A DNA stretch of 64,000 bases, from assembly GCA_013398275.1 (NCBI GenBank), contig VZSE01008498.1:329873-393872 (forward strand), in the 5' to 3' direction. Below the pieces are notes generated by a model. It searched no databases. It saw only the letters and a program-made list of their open reading frames with translations, and had not been told where the DNA came from. This document shows, piece by piece, positions 1 to 12,000 of this stretch (positions are counted from its first letter, which is position 1; the number at the start of each line of letters is the position of its first letter). The DNA comes from Promerops cafer. Lineage: Eukaryota; Chordata; Aves; Passeriformes; Nectariniidae. Both the position numbers and the translations under genes were made by a program.

Positions 1-3000
1 AATCACGTTTAAATGTAAGCTTTCTTTTTTCCTCCTCTCCTTCCTTCACTTTTTGCTGTTGAAACTTTTCCCCTTTAAGTATCATTAGTGCTCACTTAAA
101 AAACAAATGAAAGTAAAAAGAAATAATCTTTTAAAATGTATATCCCTAGTTTCTTGGTAGGAAAATTTAAATTAAAGTGTACTTTCTCTTTGCTTAGTTA
201 GTGGCTGATTAATCCTAACTGGTTTAATGACAGGCTGGTTGATTAGTTAGAATAGCTTTTGCTGTTGCCTCTAACACATCTCTGTTGAGAGAATGGAGAA
301 GGCGTTTCAAACAGCTAAGTCAGACAAAGAATTTTAACAAGGTAGGAGAGAGGCTGAGAAATCCATCATTCTCTGCCCTTCAGTAATGCTTGCAGGGAAC
401 ATTTGGAAGAAGACAACTTTGAACCTCAGGCTAAAATTGAAAAGGATGGTCTTGTGGTTAAGGAATTGGTTTGCACTGTGGGGGTGTGGATTCTGGTTGG
501 AGAGCTGCCATGGACATTTCTCTTGTCCCCAGGCAGGTAACCCAAGCTCTTTGTTCCTCAACTGCTTGTGTCACGTGGTGTTGGGGCTGCTTATGCCTAT
601 GCAGAGGATAAATTCATATAACGGTTAATAACCTAATGCAGAAGAGGCTTGATGATAACATAGGAAAAATCTGTTTGAAACAGATGAGACTTGAGCATTT
701 TCACTCAGGCAGTATATTTGGGATTTGCGAGTGCTCTTCAGAGCTGAGCAGCAGTCTTGTACCAGAGGGAATGAAGTGACAGTCAAAATAGAGTGTGATC
801 TTCCTTTCACCCAGATGTCACACTTAGCTCTCAGGCAGTGCAAAGAAGTAGCAGTTGGCACTAGCACTGAGACAGGCACTTGCCCTTCTCTGGGTCTTGT
901 TATTACTGGCTCATTTTGCTTCTAGCTTTTTCAATGGTGATTTCTGTGCTTAGCAAGGCGATGGTAAGTGTGGTTAGAAGGAGCACACATGCACTCGCTG
1001 GCGTGTTTAAAAAGCCCCACCAATTTATGAATATGGATTTTGTTCATGTAGGAGAAGTGACAGTAGGCTGTTAAACTAAGAAATGTGCCTGGAGTAATTT
1101 CATGAGTATATAAGTATTCAAAAGTTTTCCCCACTCATTTTATATTTAAAACCAATTGTTCAGTAAGAACCTATTTGGTGTTTAGCTTCACCTAATACTC
1201 TTACTTTGTTCTTTATGATATATTTAATCACTGAAATTTCTAAGTGAAAAGGTTGCTAAAAATTTCCATAATGATGGCTTTTTAATGTACAACTATATTT
1301 GTTAAATATGTATTGTAATGAATGGTGAAAAAAGGTAGTGGATTTGGTTCATGGAAAAATGCCATTTGTTTACATATAATAAACTAATGCAACTTTATTT
1401 ACAATTGTCTCGGCATTGTGCTTTAGATTTTGGAGGCATTTGTGGATATCTTTCTGATATATTTGATTACTTTACTTTACTCTGTACGTAATACAGAGAG
1501 ACAAAGTTTGCTTAGTACTTAACTGTTGCATATAAAAATGTTGCCGTAAATGCTGTCTAAACGCTGCTGTACTTCACCTTCCGAGATGGCATTTAATTAG
1601 CAAGTAATTTAAAGCTGAAGGGTGGAGATTCTTAACTACTCAGTTGTATAGCACAAGCTATAGTATTTGCTGTGGTTTCTATTCTGTCTAGACTTGTGTT
1701 TCTCTTTGGATATTGATCTGAGAATTTATCTTCTGGTGATAGAAGATTCTTCATCATAGCCATGGGAGCAATTTCCCCAGAGTTAATCACTACTTAAAAA
1801 ACTGCCTGTTGTACTTAGTGCTTATCGGTCTTTAACTCTTCACTGACTCTCATGATGCTGGACTGAAGATACCTCTTACAGCATTTGGGCTCTATGTTCA
1901 TTATTTCTGGGCAGGCTAAGTGGTTATCTTTTGTCTGTGTTTGGAGTATCTAGACCAATGGAGTTTTCTTGCTGCAAGTCAGCTCTCCCAGTAACTTTAG
2001 TAATTTGTGATAGTCCTGATGGTTATTCAGTGTTTCAAAGTTTTTCTTTACATGAGACACCAGAACCGTGTATGCATTCAGTTGTAGTTGCACTTGGGAT
2101 CAAATACAAGGATAATGCATTCTGTTTGCTCCAACTCAGTATTAATTCCCTGCTTAAAATGTTCAAATGCCATTAGCTTTTTAGGTCTTTGTTGGTTATT
2201 TCTTAAAAATTAGGTTGTTAATTTTGCCTCCTATGTTTAATTCTTAGTCTGATTACAGCCAACACTGAGACCTCATGTTCACTGGTGCTGCTTGGGTTCT
2301 CCAGACAGATATCTCCATACCCGCACTGTTGTTATTTTCTATTTACTTAAGCTGCAGCATCCTGGTGCTTGTTATGCCATTTTCTCCTGGTATCCAGTAT
2401 ACTACTTGATCCAGGAACATATGGTATAGTACTACCCAAGTGAGTGCCAGAAGTGTCAAAATGAAGGGTAGCACTTCACTACCATTTTTTTTTGTCTGGG
2501 AAGATGTTGGAAAGGATTGCTGTGGTAGCTGTCAACCTGCAGACTGCTCTGTCCACAGTTAGCATGTTTTTTGCACATCCCCAGTGATCTTTCTTGGGCT
2601 TTCTCATGGTGCGTGCAGGCCCTGTTTTTTGAGGGGGTAAAAATTGCAGTTAATTATTTGCTTAGGAAGACAATAATTTTAAAATATAGTTGATGAAAGT
2701 TATTATTAGTTGGAAGAATTATTTGACCAAAATAATCAGTAGGTTTTCCTTACCCTGAATTTTTATGAGTCAGTTCTTTTCCAGGTGAATCCTATATCTT
2801 GTAATTATGACTTTTTTGTCACTAGGTATATAATTTTATTTTGACAGTATTGGAAAGCATGATGTTGGCTGATGATAGCCTATTTTCATATCATCAGCAA
2901 TCTTTATGGAAATTTTTCCTCCCATGTGGGTCATTGCTAAGCACTCCAAAGTCAAGTACTGATTGCCAAAAAACCCTATTAGAAATACAGCCACTCAAAT

Positions 3001-4537
3001 AACCTCATTTAGTTATATTTTGAGGCTAGCTCCATCTTTTAACTGTTTCTCAGTGCATTTAATGTGTAATTTCCTGTGGTTTGTGTGCTTGCCCATTGTT
3101 TTTGATGAAGAGGAGCTGGATGCACCAAGTATTGATGAACCTTAACCTTTTCTTGTCATTCACTATATGCGTGGTGTAACCTAACAATTTTGTTGGTGGT
3201 ATTTTTTTGTTAAAATGGCAGTTTGAAATTTGGAGTATGAGTCTTCAAAATAAAAGACAGGGATACACTGATGCGTAGTTCTAATTGCTATATGCTTGGT
3301 GCTTGTTTAGGACCCTTCTGCAGGCTAAATGTGGTTGCTCTTGGGTGTCAGCATTTGTAGTTGCCTTAAGAGGTACTTGACTGGAAAGATCTTAGGGTGT
3401 CAGTTGGGTGGTTCTAAGTTGAAATCCCTAAATTACTATTTTTATGGTGGTTTTGAGTAAGTTACTACTACAAGTTCATGTATCAAGTACATACTTCTCA
3501 GTTACTGAGAAAATGGCTTTTTTCAACTGCACAGCCTTTCAAGGGTTATCTGTTCCAGGGTTAAGAGCTATGCCTTATATAGAGTGCCTTTAGTCAGGTT
3601 TACAAGATTTTTTTTATAAAATAAGTTGATGTTTGTTTGATTTGCTTGAGAATGGACTTGGAGCACAGTTAAAAATAGTGAGGAGACAGGAAGTACATAA
3701 ATGTAAGTTGGGGCTGTGTGTTGATAAAACTTCAGTGTTTACCTTATATACAGAATTGTGACCCACAGTCCACTTACAGCTATGTTGGTTGCTACATCTT
3801 TCACTGAGGTAGGGTGCACACGCTGTGAGAAAATCTCCACACTGCAGTCAGAGTAGTGTGGTTAACCTCAGCTGGAGAGGGGTGTTTTTCCAGCTTTGGA
3901 ATATGGAGAAAATCTTCCTAGTAAAAGGAGACTTGTTTAAGCAAATGTGGGCAAGACCAGGTGTTCTGCTATTTGTGTGCTTGAATTTATGAAATGAAAA
4001 AAAAGAGAAGGGAAGAAGAGAGGAAAAGGCTGATTTCTTGTCTGTTACCATTATTTGGAGTTGTGTCAAGTTTCTGTGTAGTGCTTTTATCATGGTGATA
4101 GGAGGAAAATAATGAACTTAATCATGATGGAGTCACTAAGGTGTAGACAAATTAACTTTATCCCAGCCCAAACCATCACAGTGGAGGAGCAAAACAGGTT
4201 ATTCACTGCTGCAGGCATCAAACATTTGGCATTTTTGGTTGGTTTTGGTGTTTTTTAACTGAAAGATTTGCCTTCCACATCATGAAGTGTAGTGTAGGTT
4301 TTGTCTCTACTGTCTTCACTTCTCTACTTTTCTCCTGTTTTATCTTACCAGCTCAGTGAGCTTTGTTTTATGATCATTGTGTTAGTGTATCAAAATTAAT
4401 CCTATTTTTATTATGCAAGTACAAGGAAGAGATAGTGTGGCAATAGAACAAGGGAGGAAAGAAAAGAGTAGAATGGCTGGAGAGTTTTAGAAAAAGGCTT
4501 AAAGTGTCTGGAGGATGGACTGATGAAGGCAAAGCAC
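1..4537 (+). other. OSBPL10: OSBPL10 intron before exon A, 5' portion in window
   Basis: Intron sequence inferred from the orientation and phase of the first visible OSBPL10 exon. It is AT-rich, with short T- and A-runs and no long open frame resembling a known protein. The GC-rich first coding exon expected for ORP10, encoding the start of the PH domain, is not found here or anywhere upstream of 25449. I see no recognisable interspersed repeat in this stretch. Confidence 0.7.
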
Positions 4538-4812
4538 ATGTGGTGACAGGACAAGAGGGAACAGTTTCACACTGAAAGGGAGTAGGTTTAGATGAGATGT
4601 TGGGAAGAAATTCTATACTGTGAGAGTGACAAGGCACTGGCACAGGTTACCCAGAGAAGCTGTGGATGCCCCATCCTTGGAAGTGTTCAGGGCCAAGTTG
4701 GATGGGGCTTTGAACAACCTGCTCTAGTGAAAGGTGTCCCCCGCAATGGCAGGGGGGTTGGAACTGGACAACCTTTAAGGTCCCTTCCAACCCAGCCCAT
4801 TCTGTGATTCCA
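4538..4812 (+). mobile_element. CR1 LINE 3' fragment, 5'-truncated, sense orientation
   Basis: The stretch carries the characteristic 3' end of the avian/reptilian CR1 retrotransposon. It contains GGCACTGGCACAGGTTACCC, then AAGCTGTGGATGCCCCATCC, then GGTTGGAACTGGACAACCTT and AAGGTCCCTTCCAACCCAG, and ends with the terminal ATTCTGTGATTC-type octamer unit near 4799-4811. The upstream part (ACAGGACAAGAGGGAACAG) corresponds to an internal CR1 segment, so this is a copy truncated at its 5' end, as is usual for CR1. It lies in the same orientation as OSBPL10. Any open frame here is incidental; the family's reverse transcriptase region is absent. The exact 5' boundary is uncertain by some tens of bases. 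Confidence 0.93.
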
Positions 4813-7800
4813 TGTACGGGAAGAAACAGGGATGAGATAGAATTAGATGCTCAACTGAAGACAGCACAAGTCTGGACCTTTACTTCTTTAAAAAAAAAGG
4901 TTGGAAATTGTATAACATGATTTCAGAATGAAGTCTTGAAAACCCAAGTGAGAGAATTTGCTCTATTTATACATTTTAATACTGCTATTAAGAATGGCAC
5001 ACAAGAAGTAGTGAGGAAAGTAGTGTTTTTTAAATTGCAGAATGCGTAGTGAGGATTTTTCTGGTTTTGCTTTCTTCTCTTAGCCACTTTCTGTAGCCGA
5101 GCTAATTTCAGGCAAGTAGAGGACTGATGTGAATAGCAGCCAGAGGAAGGTACTGACAGTGTCCACCTGGATATATATTAATGTGCCAGACTTACCTTTG
5201 CCCTTTTATACACAGTATTGTTTGTATGGGAATTCAAGCATCTGTGATGGTGAAACTATTTTCTTGCTGAAGGTTTTAAGTATAGTTTCTTCATTTTTGA
5301 TTGGAACACTGATGATCTGGATTTTTGTAGAATAGTATTTCTAGAAATATATATGTGTACAAAGCAGCAACCTAATGCATAAAGGTCTTCAGAAGTTATG
5401 TTTGCTCACCAATCTAAATACTCTTTCTTCAGAAGGATCAAGGCTAATGCTCTGCATATCTCGCAACATGTTGATGAAACCACTCTCTTAAGGATTCTGT
5501 GGACTCTATAAATCCGTTTCTAAGAGACGGTGTTGACAAGATACGTGGTAATGATGGCTGCATATCAGCTGTCACGATAAAGACCAAACTTAGGAACTTA
5601 AAAGTCTCATTTCAGTCAATGAATTAATAGTCCTAGGAGTAAAGGCAAGGGAAACACTATTGAATTGTGAAGTATTGGCACAGAAAGTTGAAAAGTTCCA
5701 GCTGTTCTAAGGTGATGTAAGAAAGGTCTGGTTTCTGCAAAGCTTTGTTTGAACAAGCTGGTGCAGAAGAGCTGGAAGGAAACTAGCATGCTGATCTTGT
5801 TATCAAGGTTCTTACTTTGTATATTATATTTTCTCCCATATAACGTGTAAAGAAAATACTGCATCAGTTATGTTCATTCTTCCCAACTGGGAACTTTTTA
5901 GACTGTGGATAAAAGGAAAAATTTCAAATGCTAGAAAGAACAAACAGAAGGGAAGACATATAATTGAGAACTTCAGACATTGCCAGAGTAATACCTTAAC
6001 TTGCCTTTTGCTTCTTTTTTTTCTCTGTGTGTTTCTCTCTCTATATTTAAGAAGTATATGTGGTTTACAAAAATGGCATTAATATAACATAGGTGAGTTC
6101 TCAGCTCCTTGTATATGACAGTGAAATGAATATTTCTTGTCCAACAGGTTTTGCCAGTGAAATAATATTTTAAATGAAACTTACAGTTGCGAGAAATGCC
6201 AGCATTCATGTGGCTCAAGATTGAGAATCTAGATGATAAATTATCTACATTTTGAAAGTGAAAATAACAGCTCCTATAACCATTGCAGTAAAAAAGTGCA
6301 GAAGAAATTTAAAACTAGATGTTTTATTCCATCAACTTGCACAAAAAATTATTGTTGAAATAGATGTGTTCAGAAGGTGTTTGCCTGCTAGAAAGTATCT
6401 GGCATTTCATGGATTTACTTAGAGTATATCATGATACTTTGTGTCTAGAACAGCTATAGAGAATATACCCTCAATTAATTACATAAGAAGTACAGAGTGG
6501 AATGGTGGAGGAGTGAAGAATGTAGTCGAGGACTGGTGTCTTCTGGCAACATGTATGTATCTTTTCCTCCTGGAAATGACCTTTAAAATTTTTTGTTTTC
6601 CTTTCGCTGGTGGTAATCAGATCTTATTACTATGAGTTCCTTCCACATAAATTACATGAGTAATGTAGATATGTCCACCAACCAAAAATAGCTAAATGAA
6701 TGTGAGGCAGGTATCAGAAAGCTAGATTCTTGAATACAGAAGCTTTTGCATAGGCATTATAACTCTGGTGACCTAGATTGATGAAGATAAGCACACTTCT
6801 GGTAAAAGGTGTTTCAAACTATTTCACTTCCTGTTTTGTTAGAAGTGGTAAAGGAAAAAAAAAACTTGCACCCATGAGCTTATGTCTTTGTCAGTATTAC
6901 AATGCATTACTCACTAAAAATAAAATACTTACTAAAACCGGTTTGTAGCACAACTGTTCTATTGTTTAAACTTTTAACACTGTATTTTGTGGTGATAGTG
7001 TCTTAAAAAAAACAACTTTTTTTTTTTTTAAAGTTTTTATTTTTCATCTGAAAATACCACAGGTACTTCACAAAATTTGAAGCATCAGATGTGATGCTTA
7101 ACATTCCTGAGGTTAGAGTAAGAGATGCTGAATCTCTACCTGACCACATCTTTCCTCATTAAATGATTGCTAGATTAAATATATATATTGTTTTTCTTTT
7201 CTTGGTGTAACAGTGAGGTCTACAAATGACTCTCACTGATTGATTACAAGATGGTTTTCAAATCTAAACATTAATTTTTCAGTTTACAGGAAGGTCATTA
7301 TTTCTTGTGGTCTTTTATTCCTTGATGTTTTTAGCTGCAGACTAGAAAGTAACAGTGAAGATATTCTGTCTCCTGGCAGTGATTCTTGCTGAGGACAGGG
7401 CATTGCTAAACAAGGATGAGCTCTGAAGGTCTGGCAAAGAAGTCGGTGAACTGTGATACAACCTCAGTAGAACTCTGCTGACTCAAGGCAGCTAATTGAA
7501 AATTTATGCCAATAATACCCATCGATGGGATGTGGTTATGCCTTGAACCTCACTGGACTGCATTATTGTAATACAGTACAGTCAGTATCTTTCTTTGACA
7601 GGTTCTTGGTCTTAAAAAGTTGACTTCAACAAAGTAGCTTCTGAATATTGAAAATGTGTCAACTTGAAATCTAATGGATCTAAAAACAAACTAGGAGTAG
7701 TCTTGAATATACTTGAAACTTTTTCTGTAATTTGAGAAATATAAATGAAATGCTTACCAGTCCTTAACATAACATGTACTGAGGGGAAAAAAAAAAAGAA

Positions 7801-8844
7801 TCTTACATAGTATGGAATCTTTATTAATACAATTACTTCCTTTTGTAGAAGATCACTATGTAAAATTCAATTTTTAAAAAATTAACAGTGTAATCATGCT
7901 ATACTTCCCTGTCTACCCTTCTGTTGCCAGTACCGCTGTTCTCTTTTTTTTTAAGCTATTTTGAACATCCTGAGGCATTTCTGTGATTCCGTATTCTGTT
8001 TGTAAAAACTACAGTTATAATTGATGCTGATGCAAGTCCTGTCCAGTTAAGTCTATGTATACATTTAATACTTACTGGGCATCATACAGTATATCTGCAA
8101 TTGTTCCGCACCCAGTATGGAATGCAGTTTACTGTGCCAAGTAAAGTCATCATCAAGGAGATAGTACAAGGGGTCTGGAGGCTGCTGATAAAATGTGTGG
8201 TTCATATTTTTCTTTTTCTATTCCTGCTTTTCCCTCTGTTTCTCTCTGGGAGGCCACTTTAATCCAAACATGCTATTGAGGCTTATTTCAGAATTATCTC
8301 TTCTCCTCCCAAGTCCCAAACTGCACTGGTTAGGGGAAAGTTGATCATTTTCCCCAGAAGTGCAAGCTGGGGCACCTGATCTGGGAGTAGTTCTGTCTAG
8401 CTGGATCTCTTTGCTACTGGATGAGAAAAACACAGCCAGAGACTGGAACACCAGAAACTTCTAATTCCTTGCTTTTCTTCTGTCATTAAATAACTTACTA
8501 ATAGGACTGCTAGTTTTCCCCCCAGTTGTTACATGTTGATAGTAAAAACCCTAGTGAAAATGTAATTATGCTGGGAAAAGCACTGGTACTCTTATCCTTC
8601 TTTTCTAATTAAGATACTGATTTAGACTTGATAGCCATAAGAAGCTGTGAGAACAGCCAGTATCGTAAAGCAGAGCTCTCAGATGTGAGCAGACCTCACA
8701 AACGTGAGAGTGGGTTGCAGTGAGCAGTTGATAACCTGTGGGTTGTGACAGCCATGTTCAGCTGCTCTGTCCTTGCCAGGGCTTCAAACTGCTAGTTTGC
8801 TCCTGCAGCTTTCTGGTAATCCAGTGCTTTCCCAGCCTTTATGT
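4813..8844 (+). other. OSBPL10: OSBPL10 intron, unique-looking AT-rich sequence
   Basis: No gene or identifiable repeat family is visible. The stretch contains A/T homopolymer tracts (for example around 7010-7031 and 7785-7797). A short segment near 5540-5640 has an unusually balanced, motif-dense appearance typical of conserved non-coding DNA, but conservation cannot be judged from one sequence. Confidence 0.6.
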
Positions 8845-9077
8845 CCTCGCGTGCCCTGTGCTGCTTACGGGGTGTGGGCAGGCGCTGCCCGCGTTGCGCG
8901 ACGCTCGGGAGTGTTTTGCCGTGGTGCTTTGTGCTGGCTGCCCTCAGCGCTGCTTCGGGGCGCTCAGCACTGCATGGCCCGGGGTTCATCTGCGCCCCTG
9001 AGCCCGCTGGTGAGAGCTGCTCAGCTCTACTGAGCTGATTCACAGCCCCCGGGCCCAAAGGATAGGTCGCAGGCACG
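8845..9077. promoter_or_regulatory. Isolated intragenic CpG-dense patch (possible orphan CpG island)
   Basis: I count about 20 CpG dinucleotides in roughly 230 bases, against about one per hundred or fewer bases in the surrounding intron, and local G+C is clearly higher. The densest part is about 8881-8915, with eight CpGs on the line 8881-8940. Such patches inside introns are often unmethylated CpG islands with promoter or enhancer activity; this is inference. A donor-like CTG|GTGAGA occurs at about 9007-9015, so an unannotated first exon on the + strand is possible. Short open frames overlap it on both strands but resemble nothing I know and are expected in GC-rich DNA. Alternatives are a decayed GC-rich transposable element or a CpG-containing exon of a non-coding RNA. 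Confidence 0.45.
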
Positions 9078-12000
9078 GCACAGCTTGCTTCATTCAGTGG
9101 TTTAAATGCTGTTGGCCAAAGGAAATCCTGTGACAGATACTGTAATTTTGCTGTGCTCTGAACCAAAAGGCTGGCAGATTATTCAAATGTATCTCAGGGC
9201 TTCCTGTAGCACACAGTGCTCCTGTCTGTGAGGAAGAAGTATGGGAGGTGTCTCCCTGTGCCTTGACCTTTTGTAGAGGGGTCAGATGACTGTGCAAACT
9301 GGTGGGAGGCTTAGGGGGCTGCTCCTTGGGCATGGGGTTTCTAGTGGGAATCCCCAAGTTGAGGGATGAGCTGCAGAAAATAGCTGGACCGTCTAAGCAG
9401 ACTGGAACAGCTTACAACTGCTCATCATTTAGGTTCTTATCTTTTCTCTATGCCAGTTTTTAAATGGAAGAATTAAAGCCTTGAGGAGGAGAGCTGAGCG
9501 GCTGCCAGCTGTAGTCTTGCTCCTTGAGCTGAACAAACAGATTGGCAGTGGAATATTAAGCTTTTCTGCAGGATCAGATAAATGATACGAGTCCGCCTGT
9601 CCTCCTTTCCATGTTCTTAGGATCTCTCTCTTTCCCATTTATTTGATCTTGCTTTTTGATACTGTGACAGCAAGTGTAGGGGGGAGTAGTACTATAGGAC
9701 ATGGCTAGAAGAAAACATTTGAAAGTAATGAGATCAGATATGAAAATATTACAGGTGCTAAAAATTAGAGGTAGATGAGCTGTGACCTCAGGTTCCAGAG
9801 AGGAGGCTAATGACATGATGCTTTTTGTAGGTTTTATTCCTTTTGAGCTTAAAAATTGATTTTTCAAAAGTGGCACTTGAACAGATTGAGCACAAGAGGT
9901 GGAAATAGGTGTCTCATTGAGGGAGCTGGAAAGCTTAGTGGAACTGTCACTAGTAATTGAGAAAGCAGCTGGTATAGGCAAAAATATAGTGCAGTTTCTC
10001 ACAGATACTTCTTACTTGAGATGGTGTCAGGACATCAGGAACAGATGTCTGAGAGACTGAAAATACCTACTCTGAGCTCTCATGTTGAGTTTTAACATTC
10101 ATTAAATAATTCCCTGAATTTGATTTAATTATTAGAATGCTGAATTGCCTGCTTTTTAACAGAAAATGAATAGAATTATGAAATTAACTTGGTTCTGGAA
10201 ATGTGAAAACTATTTCTGCTCTGGCTATTTATTTATTTATTACCTCCGTTTGTTCTGTGCTTACATTTTTGGTTTGTTTGTGGTATTGTCTTCTATTATG
10301 TACTTGGACTCTTGCATGGATCTCTTCTGTTTAAAAGAGTATTTTACACTTGTGAGTTGGTTTAGTATACTCCCCTTGCACCTCCTTTCTGTACACGTGC
10401 CAACAGTGGGTTCAAAGGTTCACTTAAATTTATGTCATGTTTATACTGCTGAAGGAAAAAAATGAAACTGCCTTTTGTCTTTCCCTTCATAGGAAAAAAG
10501 TTTTGCTTCTTGAAATCCTTGCTATTGAATTTTTTCCTGAAATTCTTTTTGTGCATTGTTACCTGCTTTTTCATTCTTTCAGAGACTGCATAGGAGGCAA
10601 GCTGGCTACTGCAGTTCTAACAGCAAGCATGAGGTTTACTCTTAGCAGAGTCTAAGAATACACCTAAAATTATTGCTGGTGTTTTAGTCTGTTATTAAGA
10701 AGTTTTTTCTCCAACTGATCCGTGGATTTTTTGTTTGTTTGTGTGGGTTTTTTTGTGGATTTTTTCTTTTTTCTTTTTACTGTTCTTTTATCGTGCTGTT
10801 TGCTTCTCAGTGCTCAAAATGAAATGAAAAGCAGAGAAGAGTACCTTGTCAAATGCTGCAGTGCAGCACCAGTGTGAGTACTGAGGAGTGTGGTGAAGGC
10901 AGGTAGTAGGGTACCAAAGAGGACTGCAGAGCAGGAGTGACCTTCAAATGTCAAATCTCTGTTAGGAAAGAGAATTAACAGTTTGTGCTCCATAAAGTGG
11001 ATGAATAATACTGCTTTACAATGTTTTACTGTGAGAAATAGTAAGTTTTTTTGAAATGGCCATTAAAAAAATGCATCTCTCTGTAGTTCAAATTTTCAGT
11101 TGGAATGTTTCTTTTTGGACTTTTTCCTACCCTCTGTTGGTAGGGCATATACCCTTGCTTGAGCATTTCTGATTGTAATCTGGATGTCTCAGATACCGTG
11201 AACAAGAGGAGGTTTTTTTGGGGGAAGGAAGAAGTGGAAATAAATCATATGTTGTCTATTTGTGGTGTCAGGTAAGAGAAACTATCACCTAAGGAGCAGC
11301 ATCTATTAAGACTATTTGCAAACAGTTGATAACATTTGATAAACTAAAAAAAGACTACAGACAAGTGGAGAAGTACAGAAGTACTTAACACACCATTGAT
11401 TTTTTTAATCATAATTAGGGACAAGGAAAAAAGCTAGATGGAAGAAGTCTTTAAACTACACTTGCAGGAAAGACAAATAAATTCTAGGTCATTACTGAAG
11501 AGAACTTAGTGTGGTTGAGTAATTTTACTTGCTTCTGTTTTTTAAAGCTATGGACTTCTGGTAACTGAAGAAAAACATACTGCTAGTATCTGCTAGTTGA
11601 GAAAAGGTTAAGCTATAACAACTTTTCTTCCAAATCCCCCTGTAGCATTTCATTATTATGACTGTGGAGTTTCATGAAGAAGTTTAAAATGTAACCTAAA
11701 TGTTCAGGGACTAAAAGTAAGATTTGGGGTTTCAGCTGTTACTAGAAGCATTAAACTTCAAGTCTAATAGATATCTCACAACTTGATGTTACTTCCTGTC
11801 ATGTGGAAAAAAGCCTGCTGTTTTGCTGCATTTAATGCTGGTTTTTACCTTTACCTAAAGGGGAGAGCACAAGCCTGACCTGAGAGACTGTAAAAATCTG
11901 AAGTTGAACTAGAAGCAGGCTCTAAGAGATGTTTTATTTGTCTCATGAAGTTAGTTCATTGTTCCATAGTTTTATCTTTTCCAGGCAGTTCATTCTGCTT

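Noticed and set aside
4592..4807. 71-codon + strand open frame
   Set aside because: It lies inside the CR1 3' fragment, mostly in the non-coding end of that LINE.
9574..10002. 142-codon minus-strand open frame rich in Ser and Thr
   Set aside because: No family resemblance was seen. It lies in T/A-biased intron where minus-strand frames rich in Ser/Leu/Pro appear by chance.
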